Assembly (NCBI RefSeq): GCF_014645735.1
Contig: NZ_BMMH01000020.1
Coordinates: forward strand, 21,683 to 85,682
DNA length: 64,000 bases
Source: Nocardia jinanensis
GTDB taxonomy: Bacteria; Actinomycetota; Actinomycetes; Mycobacteriales; Mycobacteriaceae
Direction: 5' to 3'
Position numbers and translations under genes: made by a program. The notes beneath the pieces are model-generated. The model saw only the letters and a list, made by a program, of their open reading frames with translations, searched no databases and had not been told where the DNA came from. The number at the start of each line of letters is the position of its first letter. Position 1 is the stretch's first letter. Positions 57,206 through 64,000 of the stretch are shown here, one piece after another.

Positions 57206-58549
57206 GTGATCCCGCTGGCACCCCCGGACGCGACCATGTACTGGCTGTCGCGGCGGACCCGTAACGACCAGTTCCTCCTCTACTGCTTCGCGGAATCCGC
57301 CTGGGGAACCACACGCCTGTGTGACGCGGTGGCGCGGCGTTGTGCCGCGATCCCCGAATTGCGGGTCCGCTTACGCGTCGATCCCACCGGCCTCTCCTAT
57401 CCGGTATGGGTTCCCGCCGAACCCCATCCCGGCCGGATCGTGACGCACCGCCTCGACCGGACACACTGGCCCGACCTGCTCACGGCCCTCGGCCGGCTGC
57501 TGGACAGCGGGGTGGACCCGGCGGTGCACCCCTGGCGGCTGCACCTCTTCCGCGGCATCCGGGACAGCCCGGTACCCGACCCGCTGGTGACCGTGGTGGT
57601 CCTGCAGATATCGCACGCACTGGTCGACGGTCGCGGCGCCTCCCGGATCGCCCGCGCCCTGTTCGGCGGCGACCCCGATATCGCGATGCCACCGGCTGCG
57701 CGGATGGCGCCGCGATCCCGGATCGCGCCGCGCGCTCTGCGCGGGGGGCTGGCACTGCCACCGGCCGTGGCGCGAACCCTACGACGCGGGTTCGCCGCCG
57801 GGCGGGCCCGGACCCAGCTCGCGGAACTGACCGCGGCCGGCCGGGTCCCGCCACCCGCGTCCGGATATCCGCCCGGCCCGCTCAACGCGCCGGGTGAGAT
57901 CACCGGCCGTGCGGTCCGGATGCTGGTGTTTCCCGCGCGGGATTTCCGGATACCGGGCTACAGCGTCACCGCGGTGGGGCTGACGGCCATCTCCTTCGCG
58001 CTGGAACGATATCTGCGCGACCGCGGCGAGGAGGCCACCCGGCTGGGCGCCCAGGTGCCGATGGCGATACCGCCCCGGCCCGGGGTGCGCAACAACTACC
58101 GCAGCCTCGGAGTGGATCTGGCGATCGGGGAGAACGATCCGGCGCTGCGCGTCACGGCGATAGCCGCGGATCTGGCCGCCCGGCGGAAGCGGGCGTTGCA
58201 TCCACTCCTGGACGCGCAGGACACGGTGACCGCGGTCCTACCCCCGGTGCTCTTGCGGCAGGACGTCCGGAATTACCCGATCGATACGGTTCCCGCGGAG
58301 ATCACCGGTCATACCGTGGTCTCCAGTGTGAACCGCGGACCGGCGGATCTGAGCTTCGGTGAGGCTCCCGTCCGTTTCACCGGCGGCTTCCCCGCCCTCG
58401 GCGCGGTGATGCACATCACGCACGGCATCCACGGTCTGGGTGAGACGGTCACGCTGTCACTGCACGCCGATATCGCGGTCGTACCGGATCTCGACACCTA
58501 CGCCGATCACCTGCGTGCCGCAGTGCGCGACGTCCGGCGAGCCGGGTGA
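57206..58549 (+). CDS. WS/DGAT-like acyltransferase with altered active-site motif
   Basis: The 447-residue protein has the two-lobe layout of wax-ester synthase/diacylglycerol acyltransferases. It begins PLAPPDATMYWLSRRTRNDQ. The active-site motif reads VLQISHALVDGRGASRIARA, so HHxxxDG is present as Ser136-His137-x3-Asp141-Gly142. Only the first His is lost; the second, catalytic in this fold, is kept. The C-terminal lobe has GAQVPMAIPPRPGVRNNYRS, TVVSSVNRGPADLSFGEAPV and VMHITHGIHGLGETVTLSLH, typical of the family. The donor is probably acyl-CoA. GTG 57206 follows a -10 box by six bases. M. tuberculosis has many paralogues for storage lipid synthesis. Confidence 0.8.
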   Translation: MIPLAPPDATMYWLSRRTRNDQFLLYCFAESAWGTTRLCDAVARRCAAIPELRVRLRVDPTGLSYPVWVPAEPHPGRIVTHRLDRTHWPDLLTALGRLLDSGVDPAVHPWRLHLFRGIRDSPVPDPLVTVVVLQISHALVDGRGASRIARALFGGDPDIAMPPAARMAPRSRIAPRALRGGLALPPAVARTLRRGFAAGRARTQLAELTAAGRVPPPASGYPPGPLNAPGEITGRAVRMLVFPARDFRIPGYSVTAVGLTAISFALERYLRDRGEEATRLGAQVPMAIPPRPGVRNNYRSLGVDLAIGENDPALRVTAIAADLAARRKRALHPLLDAQDTVTAVLPPVLLRQDVRNYPIDTVPAEITGHTVVSSVNRGPADLSFGEAPVRFTGGFPALGAVMHITHGIHGLGETVTLSLHADIAVVPDLDTYADHLRAAVRDVRRAG

Positions 58550-58577
58550 GCGTGGCGCCGACTGCCGGTCGGTCCGG

Positions 58578-59315
58578 TCAGTTCGGCTCGATTTCCAGCT
58601 CTTCGCGGGTGGCGACGATGAGTTCGCGCTCGGCCGCCCGGACCTCGCCGAGCAACTGGTTCTTGTGGTCGCGTGCGGCGCGGATCTCCTCGGCCGGGGC
58701 GTCCTGCAGCTTTTTGCGTTGCAGCGTGAGTGCGGCCAGCAGCGCGTCGGAGAGCGTATCGGCGAGCCGGCGCCACTGTTTGTAGTGCTGGTCCGAACCC
58801 GCCAGGCGAAGCACATTGGCCCGCTCCGAGCCGTCCTCGAGATCGTGGATCAGATCACCGATGAGCTCATCGGTCCACTCCTCGTCCCGCCGTAGCGCCT
58901 GGCAGATCCGCCCCGACATACCCAGTGAATCGGCGATCGTGGCGACCACGGTGCCGCGGCGCCAGTTCTCGCCGGCCTGCCCGAGGGCCACCGCATGCGC
59001 GGACTCCACCTGGTGATGAGCGGCATCGAGCTGCAACCGGGTCGTATCGACCTGGCGTTTTGCGCTGTCGTTCTGTTGCTGGGCCGCCGCGGCCAGCGTT
59101 CGCTGAGCGCGCTCGTCGGCAGCGACGATCGCGTCCCGGTTCGTCCGGTTGTTGACCAGTACCGCGATCACGGCCACCCCGCCGAGGACGAGCGAACCGA
59201 ACAGCGGCAGCCACGACTGCCACCAAGCCGGGGAACTCTGAACGACTTCGATCACCTGGGGATCCACGGCGCCCATCATGGCACCGTCGGCGCGAGTGGG
59301 CGCGACGGCCGTCAC
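58578..59315 (-). CDS. membrane-anchored coiled-coil protein
   Basis: The 245-residue protein has a short N-terminus, one membrane helix near residues 37-55 (LPLFGSLVLGGVAVIAVLV), and then a long helical stretch. The latter has TNRDAIVAADERAQRTLAAA AQQQNDSAKRQVDTTRLQLD, a likely coiled coil. The C-terminal part, with ETLSDALLAALTLQ-like helices and RAAERELIVATREELEI, is also helical. I do not recognise a family. The start may be GTG 59315 or ATG 59279/59276; none has a strong ribosome site. It converges on the acyltransferase gene and is followed by no clear hairpin. Confidence 0.6.
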   Translation of the reverse strand: MTAVAPTRADGAMMGAVDPQVIEVVQSSPAWWQSWLPLFGSLVLGGVAVIAVLVNNRTNRDAIVAADERAQRTLAAAAQQQNDSAKRQVDTTRLQLDAAHHQVESAHAVALGQAGENWRRGTVVATIADSLGMSGRICQALRRDEEWTDELIGDLIHDLEDGSERANVLRLAGSDQHYKQWRRLADTLSDALLAALTLQRKKLQDAPAEEIRAARDHKNQLLGEVRAAERELIVATREELEIEPN

Positions 59316-59471
59316 AATTGGGTGATCAGCGCGGCAAACTGCTGGATATCTTGCCGGGTAACGAGATTCATGCTATGAACTCCGCCCGGATGCCCGTCCC
59401 GGGTTGCCCGACGGACGGGGGATGAGCGGGCGTTTTCACGATGCGACGGGGTGGCAGGTATGCTGCTCGGC

Positions 59472-59557
59472 GGAGGATTCGCCTAGTGGCCTATGGCGCT
59501 CGCCTGGAACGCGGGTTGGGTTAACAGCCCTCGCGGGTTCGAATCCCGCATCCTCCG
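59472..59557 (+). tRNA. tRNA-Ser(GGA)
   Basis: GGAGGAT (59472-59478) pairs with ATCCTCC (59550-59556), followed by discriminator G; CCA is not encoded. The loop CTGGAAC gives anticodon GGA. A long variable arm is present. Confidence 0.97.
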
Positions 59558-59562
59558 CAGCC

Positions 59563-59597
59563 GATCCGCCGGTGGGGATTATCCCCACCGGCGGATC
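59563..59597. terminator. 16-bp hairpin terminator after tRNA-Ser(GGA)
   Basis: GATCCGCCGGTGGGGA pairs perfectly with TCCCCACCGGCGGATC around a TTA loop, then TGTGTTC follows. Confidence 0.85.
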
Positions 59598-59604
59598 TGT
59601 GTTC

Positions 59605-59705
59605 ATGGCGGCGCCTCCTTCGCCGCGGGGCAGGGCTCTATCGACCCCGGTTCTTCACTCCTTCGCTCAGTCGCTGCGCACTCCGTCGCTGGTGGGCCCG
59701 GACCA
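59605..59705 (+). repeat. dispersed hairpin element, copy B (degenerate)
   Basis: CCCCGGTTCTTCACTCCTTC GCTCAGTCGCTGCGC is shared with copies A and C, but the right AGAACCGGGG arm is lost, replaced by CTCCGTCGCTGGTGGGCCC. It ends 15 bases before the stop of the next minus-strand gene. Confidence 0.75.
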
Positions 59706-59720
59706 TGCGTGCGGGGCCCG

Positions 59721-60806
59721 CTATTTGCGCAATTCGTCCAGTACTTTGCTCACCTGGTCCTTGCAGATCCGGTCCACCGTCGACCGATCCACCGCGCCGT
59801 CGTAGGTGATGTACAGGTTCACCTTGACCGAGGCATTGCCGGCCTTGGCCGCGACGGTGTAGTCCAGGGTCTGGAACGACGAGTAGGCGGTGATCTCGGA
59901 CGAGTAGTAGGCCTCGTCGCCCAGTCCGGTCACCGCGCCGGAGGCATAGTCGGTGCCGGTGGTGGCGGTATCGGAGGTCTTCCAGTCGTCGTAGCCGTAG
60001 GAGCCGTATTTGCTGTCGAACGCGACGTCGAGGGCCAGCCGGGCGCTGTTGGAATCGGTGCCCTCGTTGTCGACCTGGCAGTTGAGCGATCCGCCGCCGT
60101 AGCTCTCCGGAGCGTTCTCCTGGTGGGTCGTTTCGTCCAGGTCGGCGGCCCACTGGTCCAGGACCGAGGCATCGACCAGGTCACAGGCGTTGGTGACGTT
60201 CTCCATGGTGTAGTCGCCGTCCGCCGCCTCGGAGCCCGAATCGGAGTTCACCAGAGCGATACCCCCGATCCCGCAGATGAGCAGGATCACGAACAGCACC
60301 ACACCGACGACGATCAGGGCGGTGTTGTTCTTCGATCGCGACCGGGCGGCCGCGGCGGCCCCATAACCGGTGGGACCGGGGAAATTCGGTTGCCCGGGTT
60401 GCCCGGGTTGCCAGGTGGGGCCGGGAGGCGAATACGGCGGTTGTCCACCGGCGTACTGCTGTCCGCTCGGGTACTGCTGTGGCCCGCCGGGAGGCTGTTG
60501 TTGTCCACTCGGGTACTGCTGTGGCCCGCCGGGAGGCTGTTGTTGTCCGCTCGGGTACTGCTGCTGTTGCTGACCGCTGGAATAGGCCTGTTGCCCACTC
60601 GGGTACTGCTGCTGGCCGCTCGAATACGGCTGCGCCGCGTGCGGGTTCTGATCGCTCGGGAACTGCGCGGCCGGGTTCGGGTTCACCATCGTCGGATCGG
60701 CGCCCGATGCGCCGCCCGGACCCGGTTCGCCGGATCCACCGCCCGGGGTCTCCCACCACTTCGTCTGTTCCGCGCGCTCGTGCTCCGGCGGATTCTCCTT
60801 GGTCAT
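59721..60806 (-). CDS. Pro/Gln-rich single-pass membrane protein with outer domain
   Basis: The 361-residue protein has a 165-residue cytoplasmic part rich in Gln, Pro, Gly, Ser and Tyr, including a 14-residue repeat (PSGQQQPPGGPQQY). A membrane helix near residues 170-192 (TALIVVGVVLFVILLICGIG) follows. The outer domain of about 165 residues has two Cys (NACDLVD, LNCQVDN) likely to be disulfide-bonded and ends VDRICKDQVSKVLDELRK. The outer domain resembles DUF3558-like actinobacterial lipoprotein folds in style, but I do not assign a family. ATG 60806 is preferred, with GAGGGG nine bases upstream; ATG 60815 is possible. Confidence 0.75.
   Translation of the reverse strand: MTKENPPEHERAEQTKWWETPGGGSGEPGPGGASGADPTMVNPNPAAQFPSDQNPHAAQPYSSGQQQYPSGQQAYSSGQQQQQYPSGQQQPPGGPQQYPSGQQQPPGGPQQYPSGQQYAGGQPPYSPPGPTWQPGQPGQPNFPGPTGYGAAAAARSRSKNNTALIVVGVVLFVILLICGIGGIALVNSDSGSEAADGDYTMENVTNACDLVDASVLDQWAADLDETTHQENAPESYGGGSLNCQVDNEGTDSNSARLALDVAFDSKYGSYGYDDWKTSDTATTGTDYASGAVTGLGDEAYYSSEITAYSSFQTLDYTVAAKAGNASVKVNLYITYDGAVDRSTVDRICKDQVSKVLDELRK
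60471..60554 (-). repeat. 42-bp in-frame tandem repeat in the Pro/Gln-rich gene
   Basis: Two near-identical 42-bp units (60471-60512 and 60513-60554) differ at one base, and a third is partial. Each encodes 14 residues. Confidence 0.85.
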
Positions 60807-60940
60807 CCTGGCCATCCCCTCGTGTGGTGAGGGAATATCCCCCTCCGACTCAGGAGAATGGTAGCGAGCACAGGGCCCGCTCGTACCCGGCCCGGTGCGG
60901 GCAGTACCGCCCCCTGCGGCGCACGGCCGCGGGTAGCCGC

Positions 60941-60946
60941 TACACT
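60941..60946 (+). promoter_or_regulatory. -10 box (TACACT) for the SRP RNA
   Basis: TACACT ends seven bases before the inferred 5' end of the RNA near 60954. Confidence 0.6.
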
Positions 60947-60953
60947 GGCCGAC

Positions 60954-61040
60954 GGATCCCGCGCGGCGCGCATCCTGTGAACTCCCCCAGGGCCGGAAGG
61001 CAGCAAGGGTCAACGGGCTCTGCCGGGTGCGCGGGGTCCC
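60954..61040 (+). ncRNA. ffs: signal recognition particle RNA (4.5S type)
   Basis: The apical part TCCCCCAGGGCCGGAAGGCA GCAAGGGTCAACGGG is the universally conserved bacterial SRP RNA loop that binds Ffh. The ends GGATCCCGCGC and GCGCGGGGTCC form the closing helix. The size of about 87 bases fits the small bacterial type. The end points are judged from pairing and may be off by a few bases. The aminotransferase gene downstream is also near ffs in M. tuberculosis. Confidence 0.95.
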
Positions 61041-61136
61041 CTTAATCCGGATCATGCGACATGCATTGGCCGTCCATGGACCGGCGACCGTTGAGCACTT
61101 GTCACGCAGGTCGATCGAGGCGCATCGCGCCACTCA

Positions 61137-61520
61137 CCTTCTGTCTTCTCCGGAGGGTCTGCCTCCGTGGTCGGGGTCCGCCCCGGCTCTGGCGCAAGAA
61201 GTGCAGCCACCGAACGCGTGCGGTCGGCCATCCGAAACTCGGCGACCATCGCGCCACTGACAGAGTCGCGCGCCAGGCTGGTCGAGGCGCACCCCGCCTC
61301 CACCTTCTGTCTTCTCCGGACGGTCCACCTCAGTAGGCGGGGCCCGCCCCGGTTCTGGCGCAAGAAGTGCAGCCACCGAACGCGTGCGGTCGGCCATCCG
61401 AAACTCGGCGACCATCGCGCCACTGACAGAGTCGCGCGCCAGGCTGGTCGAGGCGCACCCCGCCTCCACCTTCTGTCTTCTCCGGATGGCCCACCTCAGT
61501 AGGCGGGGCCCGCCCCGGTT
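61137..61520. repeat. 166-bp tandem repeat, 2.3 copies
   Basis: CCTTCTGTCTTCTCCGGA occurs at 61137, 61303 and 61469, exactly 166 bases apart. Units one and two are nearly identical and the third is cut off by hairpin element C. Each unit contains GGGCCCGCCCCGGTTCTGG or a variant, which is one arm of the hairpin element. Confidence 0.92.
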
Positions 61521-61612
61521 CTGGAGCGACGTAGCGAAGGAGCGCAGCGACTGAGCGAAGGAGTGAAGAACCGGGGTTAATAGGGCCCCGCCCCGCGGCG
61601 CCGAAGGCGCCG
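61505..61612 (-). repeat. dispersed hairpin element, copy C
   Basis: CCCCGGTTCT (61513-61522) and AGAACCGGGG (61567-61576) bound the core. Read on the minus strand it matches copy A at 3394-3506 almost base for base, including CCTATTAACCCCGGTTCTTC and the CTTCGGCGCCGCGGGG flank. Confidence 0.88.
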
Positions 61613-61741
61613 CCATAGATACAGAACCCCAACACCTGCCGGTAGCGGCGCCCGCCCGGGTAACGTGGCTCGGGGTGGCCGGAACCAGCGGTCGCCCGCA
61701 AGCGAACACACGTCACCAGGTAGTTGGAAAGGCTGTCCACG

Positions 61742-63028
61742 ATGCCCCGGCAAACGCAGATCGGTTTGATGAGTCCCGAGGAACTCGCCGCCGAGCACGA
61801 ACTCCAGTCCGCGAACTACGCGACACTGCAGGCCGCTCAGCTCACCCTCGATCTGACCCGGGGAAAGCCCTCGCCGGAACAACTCGCCCTGTCCTCGGCC
61901 CTGCTGTCGCTGCCCGGCGACGGTGACTTCCGGGACGGCACCGGTACCGACTGCCGCAACTACGGTGGCCTGCACGGACTTCCGGAGCTGCGGGCCATCT
62001 TCGGCGAACTGCTCGGTATCGGCGTCGACAATCTGATCGCCGGCAACAACGCCAGCCTGGAATTGATGCACGACACCATCGCCTTCGCCACGCTGTTCGG
62101 GCTACCCGATTCGCCGCGGCGGTGGGCCGATGAGCCCACGGTGAAATTCCTGTGTCCCAGCCCCGGTTACGACCGGCATTTCGCGATCACCGAATCGCTG
62201 GGCTTCGAGATGATCACCGTTCCGATGCGGCACAACGGGCCCGATACCCGGGTCATCGCCGAACTGCTGGCCGACGACCCCCAGATCAAGGGCATGTGGG
62301 CGGTTCCGAACTATTCGAACCCGACCGGAGTCGTCTTCTCCGAAGACGTGGTGCGCGAACTGGTTTCGATCCCGGCCGCTGCTCCCGATTTCCGGTTGTT
62401 CTGGGACAACGCCTACGCCGTGCACCCGCTCACCGATACCGCGGCGCCGGTGCTCGATGTTCTCTCGATGGCCGCGGCGGCGGGAAATCCGCACCGGCCC
62501 TTGGTTTTCGCCTCGACCTCCAAGATCACTTTCGCGGGGTCCGGGGTGAGCTTTTTCGGTGCCTCGACCGAGAACCTGAATTGGTACCTGGGTCATGCCG
62601 GGAAGAAGAGCATCGGCCCGGACAAGATCAACCAGCTACGGCACCTGCGGTTCTTCACCGATGCCGCCGGGGTGCGTGCGCATATGCAGAAGCATCGCGC
62701 GATCCTCGAACCGAAGTTCGCGCTGGTGCTGCGGATCCTGGAGGAGCGCCTGGGTACCTCCAAGGTCGCGTCCTGGACCGAACCCAAGGGCGGTTACTTC
62801 ATCAGCCTCGATGTCCTCGAGGGCACGGCCGCGCGGGTGATCGAACTGGCGAAGGACGCCGGAATCTCGCTGACCGCCGCGGGTTCGGCCTTCCCGTACA
62901 AGAAGGACGCGGAGGACAAGAATATCCGGATCGCCCCCAGTTTCCCGGCGCTGCCGGAGCTGGAGCGGGCCATGGACGGCCTGGCGACCTGTGTGTTGCT
63001 GGCAGCAACCGAGAAACTGCTGAAGTAG
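61742..63028 (+). CDS. aspartate aminotransferase (Rv3722c type)
   Basis: This is the main aspartate aminotransferase of mycolata, subgroup Ic, making aspartate from oxaloacetate and glutamate. The 428-residue protein has LTLDLTRGKPSPEQLALSSA, RNYGGLHGLPELRAIFGELL, AGNNASLELMHDTIAF, FLCPSPGYDRHFAI, WAVPNYSNPTGVVFS, FRLFWDNAYAVHPL and the Schiff-base Lys261 in VFASTSKITFAGSGVSFFG. The motif order matches Rv3722c as I recall it. ATG 61742 has GGAAAGG nine bases upstream; TTG 61724 is an alternative. It converges on a methyltransferase gene with 25 bases between. Confidence 0.94.
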   Translation: MPRQTQIGLMSPEELAAEHELQSANYATLQAAQLTLDLTRGKPSPEQLALSSALLSLPGDGDFRDGTGTDCRNYGGLHGLPELRAIFGELLGIGVDNLIAGNNASLELMHDTIAFATLFGLPDSPRRWADEPTVKFLCPSPGYDRHFAITESLGFEMITVPMRHNGPDTRVIAELLADDPQIKGMWAVPNYSNPTGVVFSEDVVRELVSIPAAAPDFRLFWDNAYAVHPLTDTAAPVLDVLSMAAAAGNPHRPLVFASTSKITFAGSGVSFFGASTENLNWYLGHAGKKSIGPDKINQLRHLRFFTDAAGVRAHMQKHRAILEPKFALVLRILEERLGTSKVASWTEPKGGYFISLDVLEGTAARVIELAKDAGISLTAAGSAFPYKKDAEDKNIRIAPSFPALPELERAMDGLATCVLLAATEKLLK

Positions 63029-63053
63029 CGGCCGGACGGTTCCCGGCGGAGGG

Positions 63054-63911
63054 TCAGGCGGGTTTACGGACGTGCACGGCGAACATGGTCACCGAGAGGT
63101 GGATATCACCGGCCGCCGCGCCGCGGGCCAGATCACCGAGTAGCTTCTCGCGCTCGCCCTCGGTGATCACCCGCCGGGCCACCGCCATGGCCGAAACCCG
63201 GCTTACCAGCGCGCCGGCCGCGACCGTGCGGTCCTGGATCAGCGCCTGCGAACCGGTGCTCTCCACCACCAGCCCGGCCGCGGTCAGCAGTCCTGCCAGC
63301 CGACGGCCCGAATAGGGATTGGTGGTCGCGGAGACGAGGGTGTCCACGACCTCGCGGACCACCCGGTGGTCGCCGGGATGCACGATCGCCGAACCCCAGT
63401 CGGCGTCCATCACCACGGCCCGGCCCCCGGGGCGCAACACCCGGGCGATCTCCCGGGCGGCCCGGGCGGGCGCGGTCAGATGCTGGAAGACCCGTTCGCA
63501 CAGCACGGCGTCGAAAGTGTCGGGTCCGAACGGCACACCGTAGGCGTCACCGGAATGGAAGACGGCCGACGAACGTGTTTCGGCGGCGCGGGCGATGGCT
63601 GCGGCGAGCAGGTTCGGGTCGGGCTCCACACCCGCGGCCACGCCGGTGGGCCCCACGGCGGCGGCGAAGGTGATCACCTCCGACCCGGTACCGGAACCGA
63701 TATCGACCGCGTGCTCACCGGGCTGCAGCGCGAGGGCCTCGTGTGCCCAGTCGCGCAATCGGGTGAGTCCCGGAAGTGTGGCCTGTAGATCGCGGATATC
63801 GACCAGCTGGTCCTGGCCTGCGGCATCGAAACGGTCGGGGCGTAACCCGAAACTGTCCATGGGTCCGTGTCCATCCAGTGTGGTGGGTGGCTTTGTGGCC
63901 GTGTATGGCAT
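63054..63911 (-). CDS. SAM-dependent methyltransferase (UbiE/ArsM-like)
   Basis: The 285-residue class I methyltransferase has GEHAVDIGSGTGSEVITFAA (motif I), GVAAGVEPDPNLLAAAIARA (acidic residue of motif II), DAYGVPFGPDTFDAVLCERV FQHL (motif IV) and AREIARVLRPGGRAVVMDAD WG (motif VI). This pattern is shared by small-molecule and lipid methyltransferases, and the acceptor cannot be named. The C-terminal third, with PYSGRRLAGLLTAAGLVVES, forms a typical cap. ATG 63911 follows a -10 box by six bases. No sequence upstream allows a partner to be proposed. Confidence 0.87.
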   Translation of the reverse strand: MPYTATKPPTTLDGHGPMDSFGLRPDRFDAAGQDQLVDIRDLQATLPGLTRLRDWAHEALALQPGEHAVDIGSGTGSEVITFAAAVGPTGVAAGVEPDPNLLAAAIARAAETRSSAVFHSGDAYGVPFGPDTFDAVLCERVFQHLTAPARAAREIARVLRPGGRAVVMDADWGSAIVHPGDHRVVREVVDTLVSATTNPYSGRRLAGLLTAAGLVVESTGSQALIQDRTVAAGALVSRVSAMAVARRVITEGEREKLLGDLARGAAAGDIHLSVTMFAVHVRKPA

Positions 63912-63917
63912 GGAGCG

Positions 63918-63923
63918 AGCCTA
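63918..63923 (-). promoter_or_regulatory. -10 box (TAGGCT)
   Basis: On the minus strand TAGGCT is followed by six bases and ATG 63911. Confidence 0.5.
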
Positions 63924-64000
63924 ATGGCTACAACTCGGCGAAGCCCATAGATCGCGCACGGCCGGGGCGTATGCGGAGGTACGCAGGGAGCGCACGGCCG

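Larger units (their letters stand above)
61041..61741. other. 701-bp repeat-filled intergenic region
   Basis: The gap between the SRP RNA and the aminotransferase gene is almost entirely repeats: a 166-bp tandem repeat (61137-61520) running into hairpin element C (61505-61612). Open frames of 80-190 codons on both strands here are repeat-derived and show no domain. Confidence 0.8.

Noticed and set aside
61137..61520. CRISPR array
   Set aside because: The repeat period is 166 bp with identical spacers and units; there are no short repeats with unique spacers and no cas genes.
61041..61740. Possible repeat-encoded proteins of 80-190 codons on both strands
   Set aside because: They arise from the 166-bp tandem repeat and hairpin element, and lack ribosome sites or domains.

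Overview
The window is high-GC actinobacterial DNA from a mycolic-acid-containing member of the Mycobacteriales, most likely Nocardia or a close relative. Arabinogalactan genes (emb C-terminus, dprE1/dprE2, glfT1, glfT2, wzm/wzt, rmlA/B/C), the proteasome activator bpa, and mycobacterial-type neighbourhoods (tyrA with the tRNA-deaminase pair; an Rv3722c-type aminotransferase near the SRP RNA) support this. Genus is an inference. Coding density is high. At least sixteen genes start 6-8 bases after a TANNNT box with no leader, and many others overlap by ATGA, GTGA or TTGA.

Positions 1-24000 are a cell-envelope region: the 3' end of an Emb arabinosyltransferase, dprE1-dprE2 (decaprenyl-phospho-arabinose synthesis), two GtrA-like proteins, rmlC-rmlA and rmlB (dTDP-rhamnose), a DUF2142 membrane protein coupled to a family 2 glycosyltransferase, glfT2, and a bpa-wzm-wzt-glfT1 run (galactan priming and export). 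Embedded between rmlA and rmlB is a two-gene unit not recognised as part of any known pathway: an ATP-grasp ligase (7596-8843) followed 39 bases later by a 661-residue protein with a papain-like Gln/Cys/His/Asn arrangement (8883-10868). This is the best candidate for an undescribed system.

Positions 24000-43800 are mixed metabolism: a degenerate NifS-like protein, quinone oxidoreductase, an FMN hydroxy-acid oxidase, prephenate dehydrogenase, tadA and its partner, several regulators (TetR, AraC), a LysE exporter, an aromatic aminotransferase, an antigen-85-like secreted esterase, and a cytosine methyltransferase-Vsr pair without a visible restriction enzyme. Positions 43800-64000 hold a TetR-MmpL divergent pair, an Rrf2-type regulator with a heterodimeric ABC exporter, a queuosine-salvage group (tgt, yhhQ, gluQ), a WS/DGAT-like acyltransferase, several Pro/Gln-rich membrane proteins, the SRP RNA and an aspartate aminotransferase.

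Five tRNA genes are present: four serine tRNAs that together cover all serine codons (TGA, CGA, GCT, GGA anticodons) and one tRNA-Arg(ACG). Two dispersed repeat families stand out: a 75-bp unit that supplies the N-terminal codons, and even the start codon, of two glycosyltransferases and also lies between genes; and a hairpin element bounded by CCCCGGTTCT/AGAACCGGGG at three loci, one adjoining a 166-bp tandem repeat. No insertion sequence, prophage or CRISPR array was seen.
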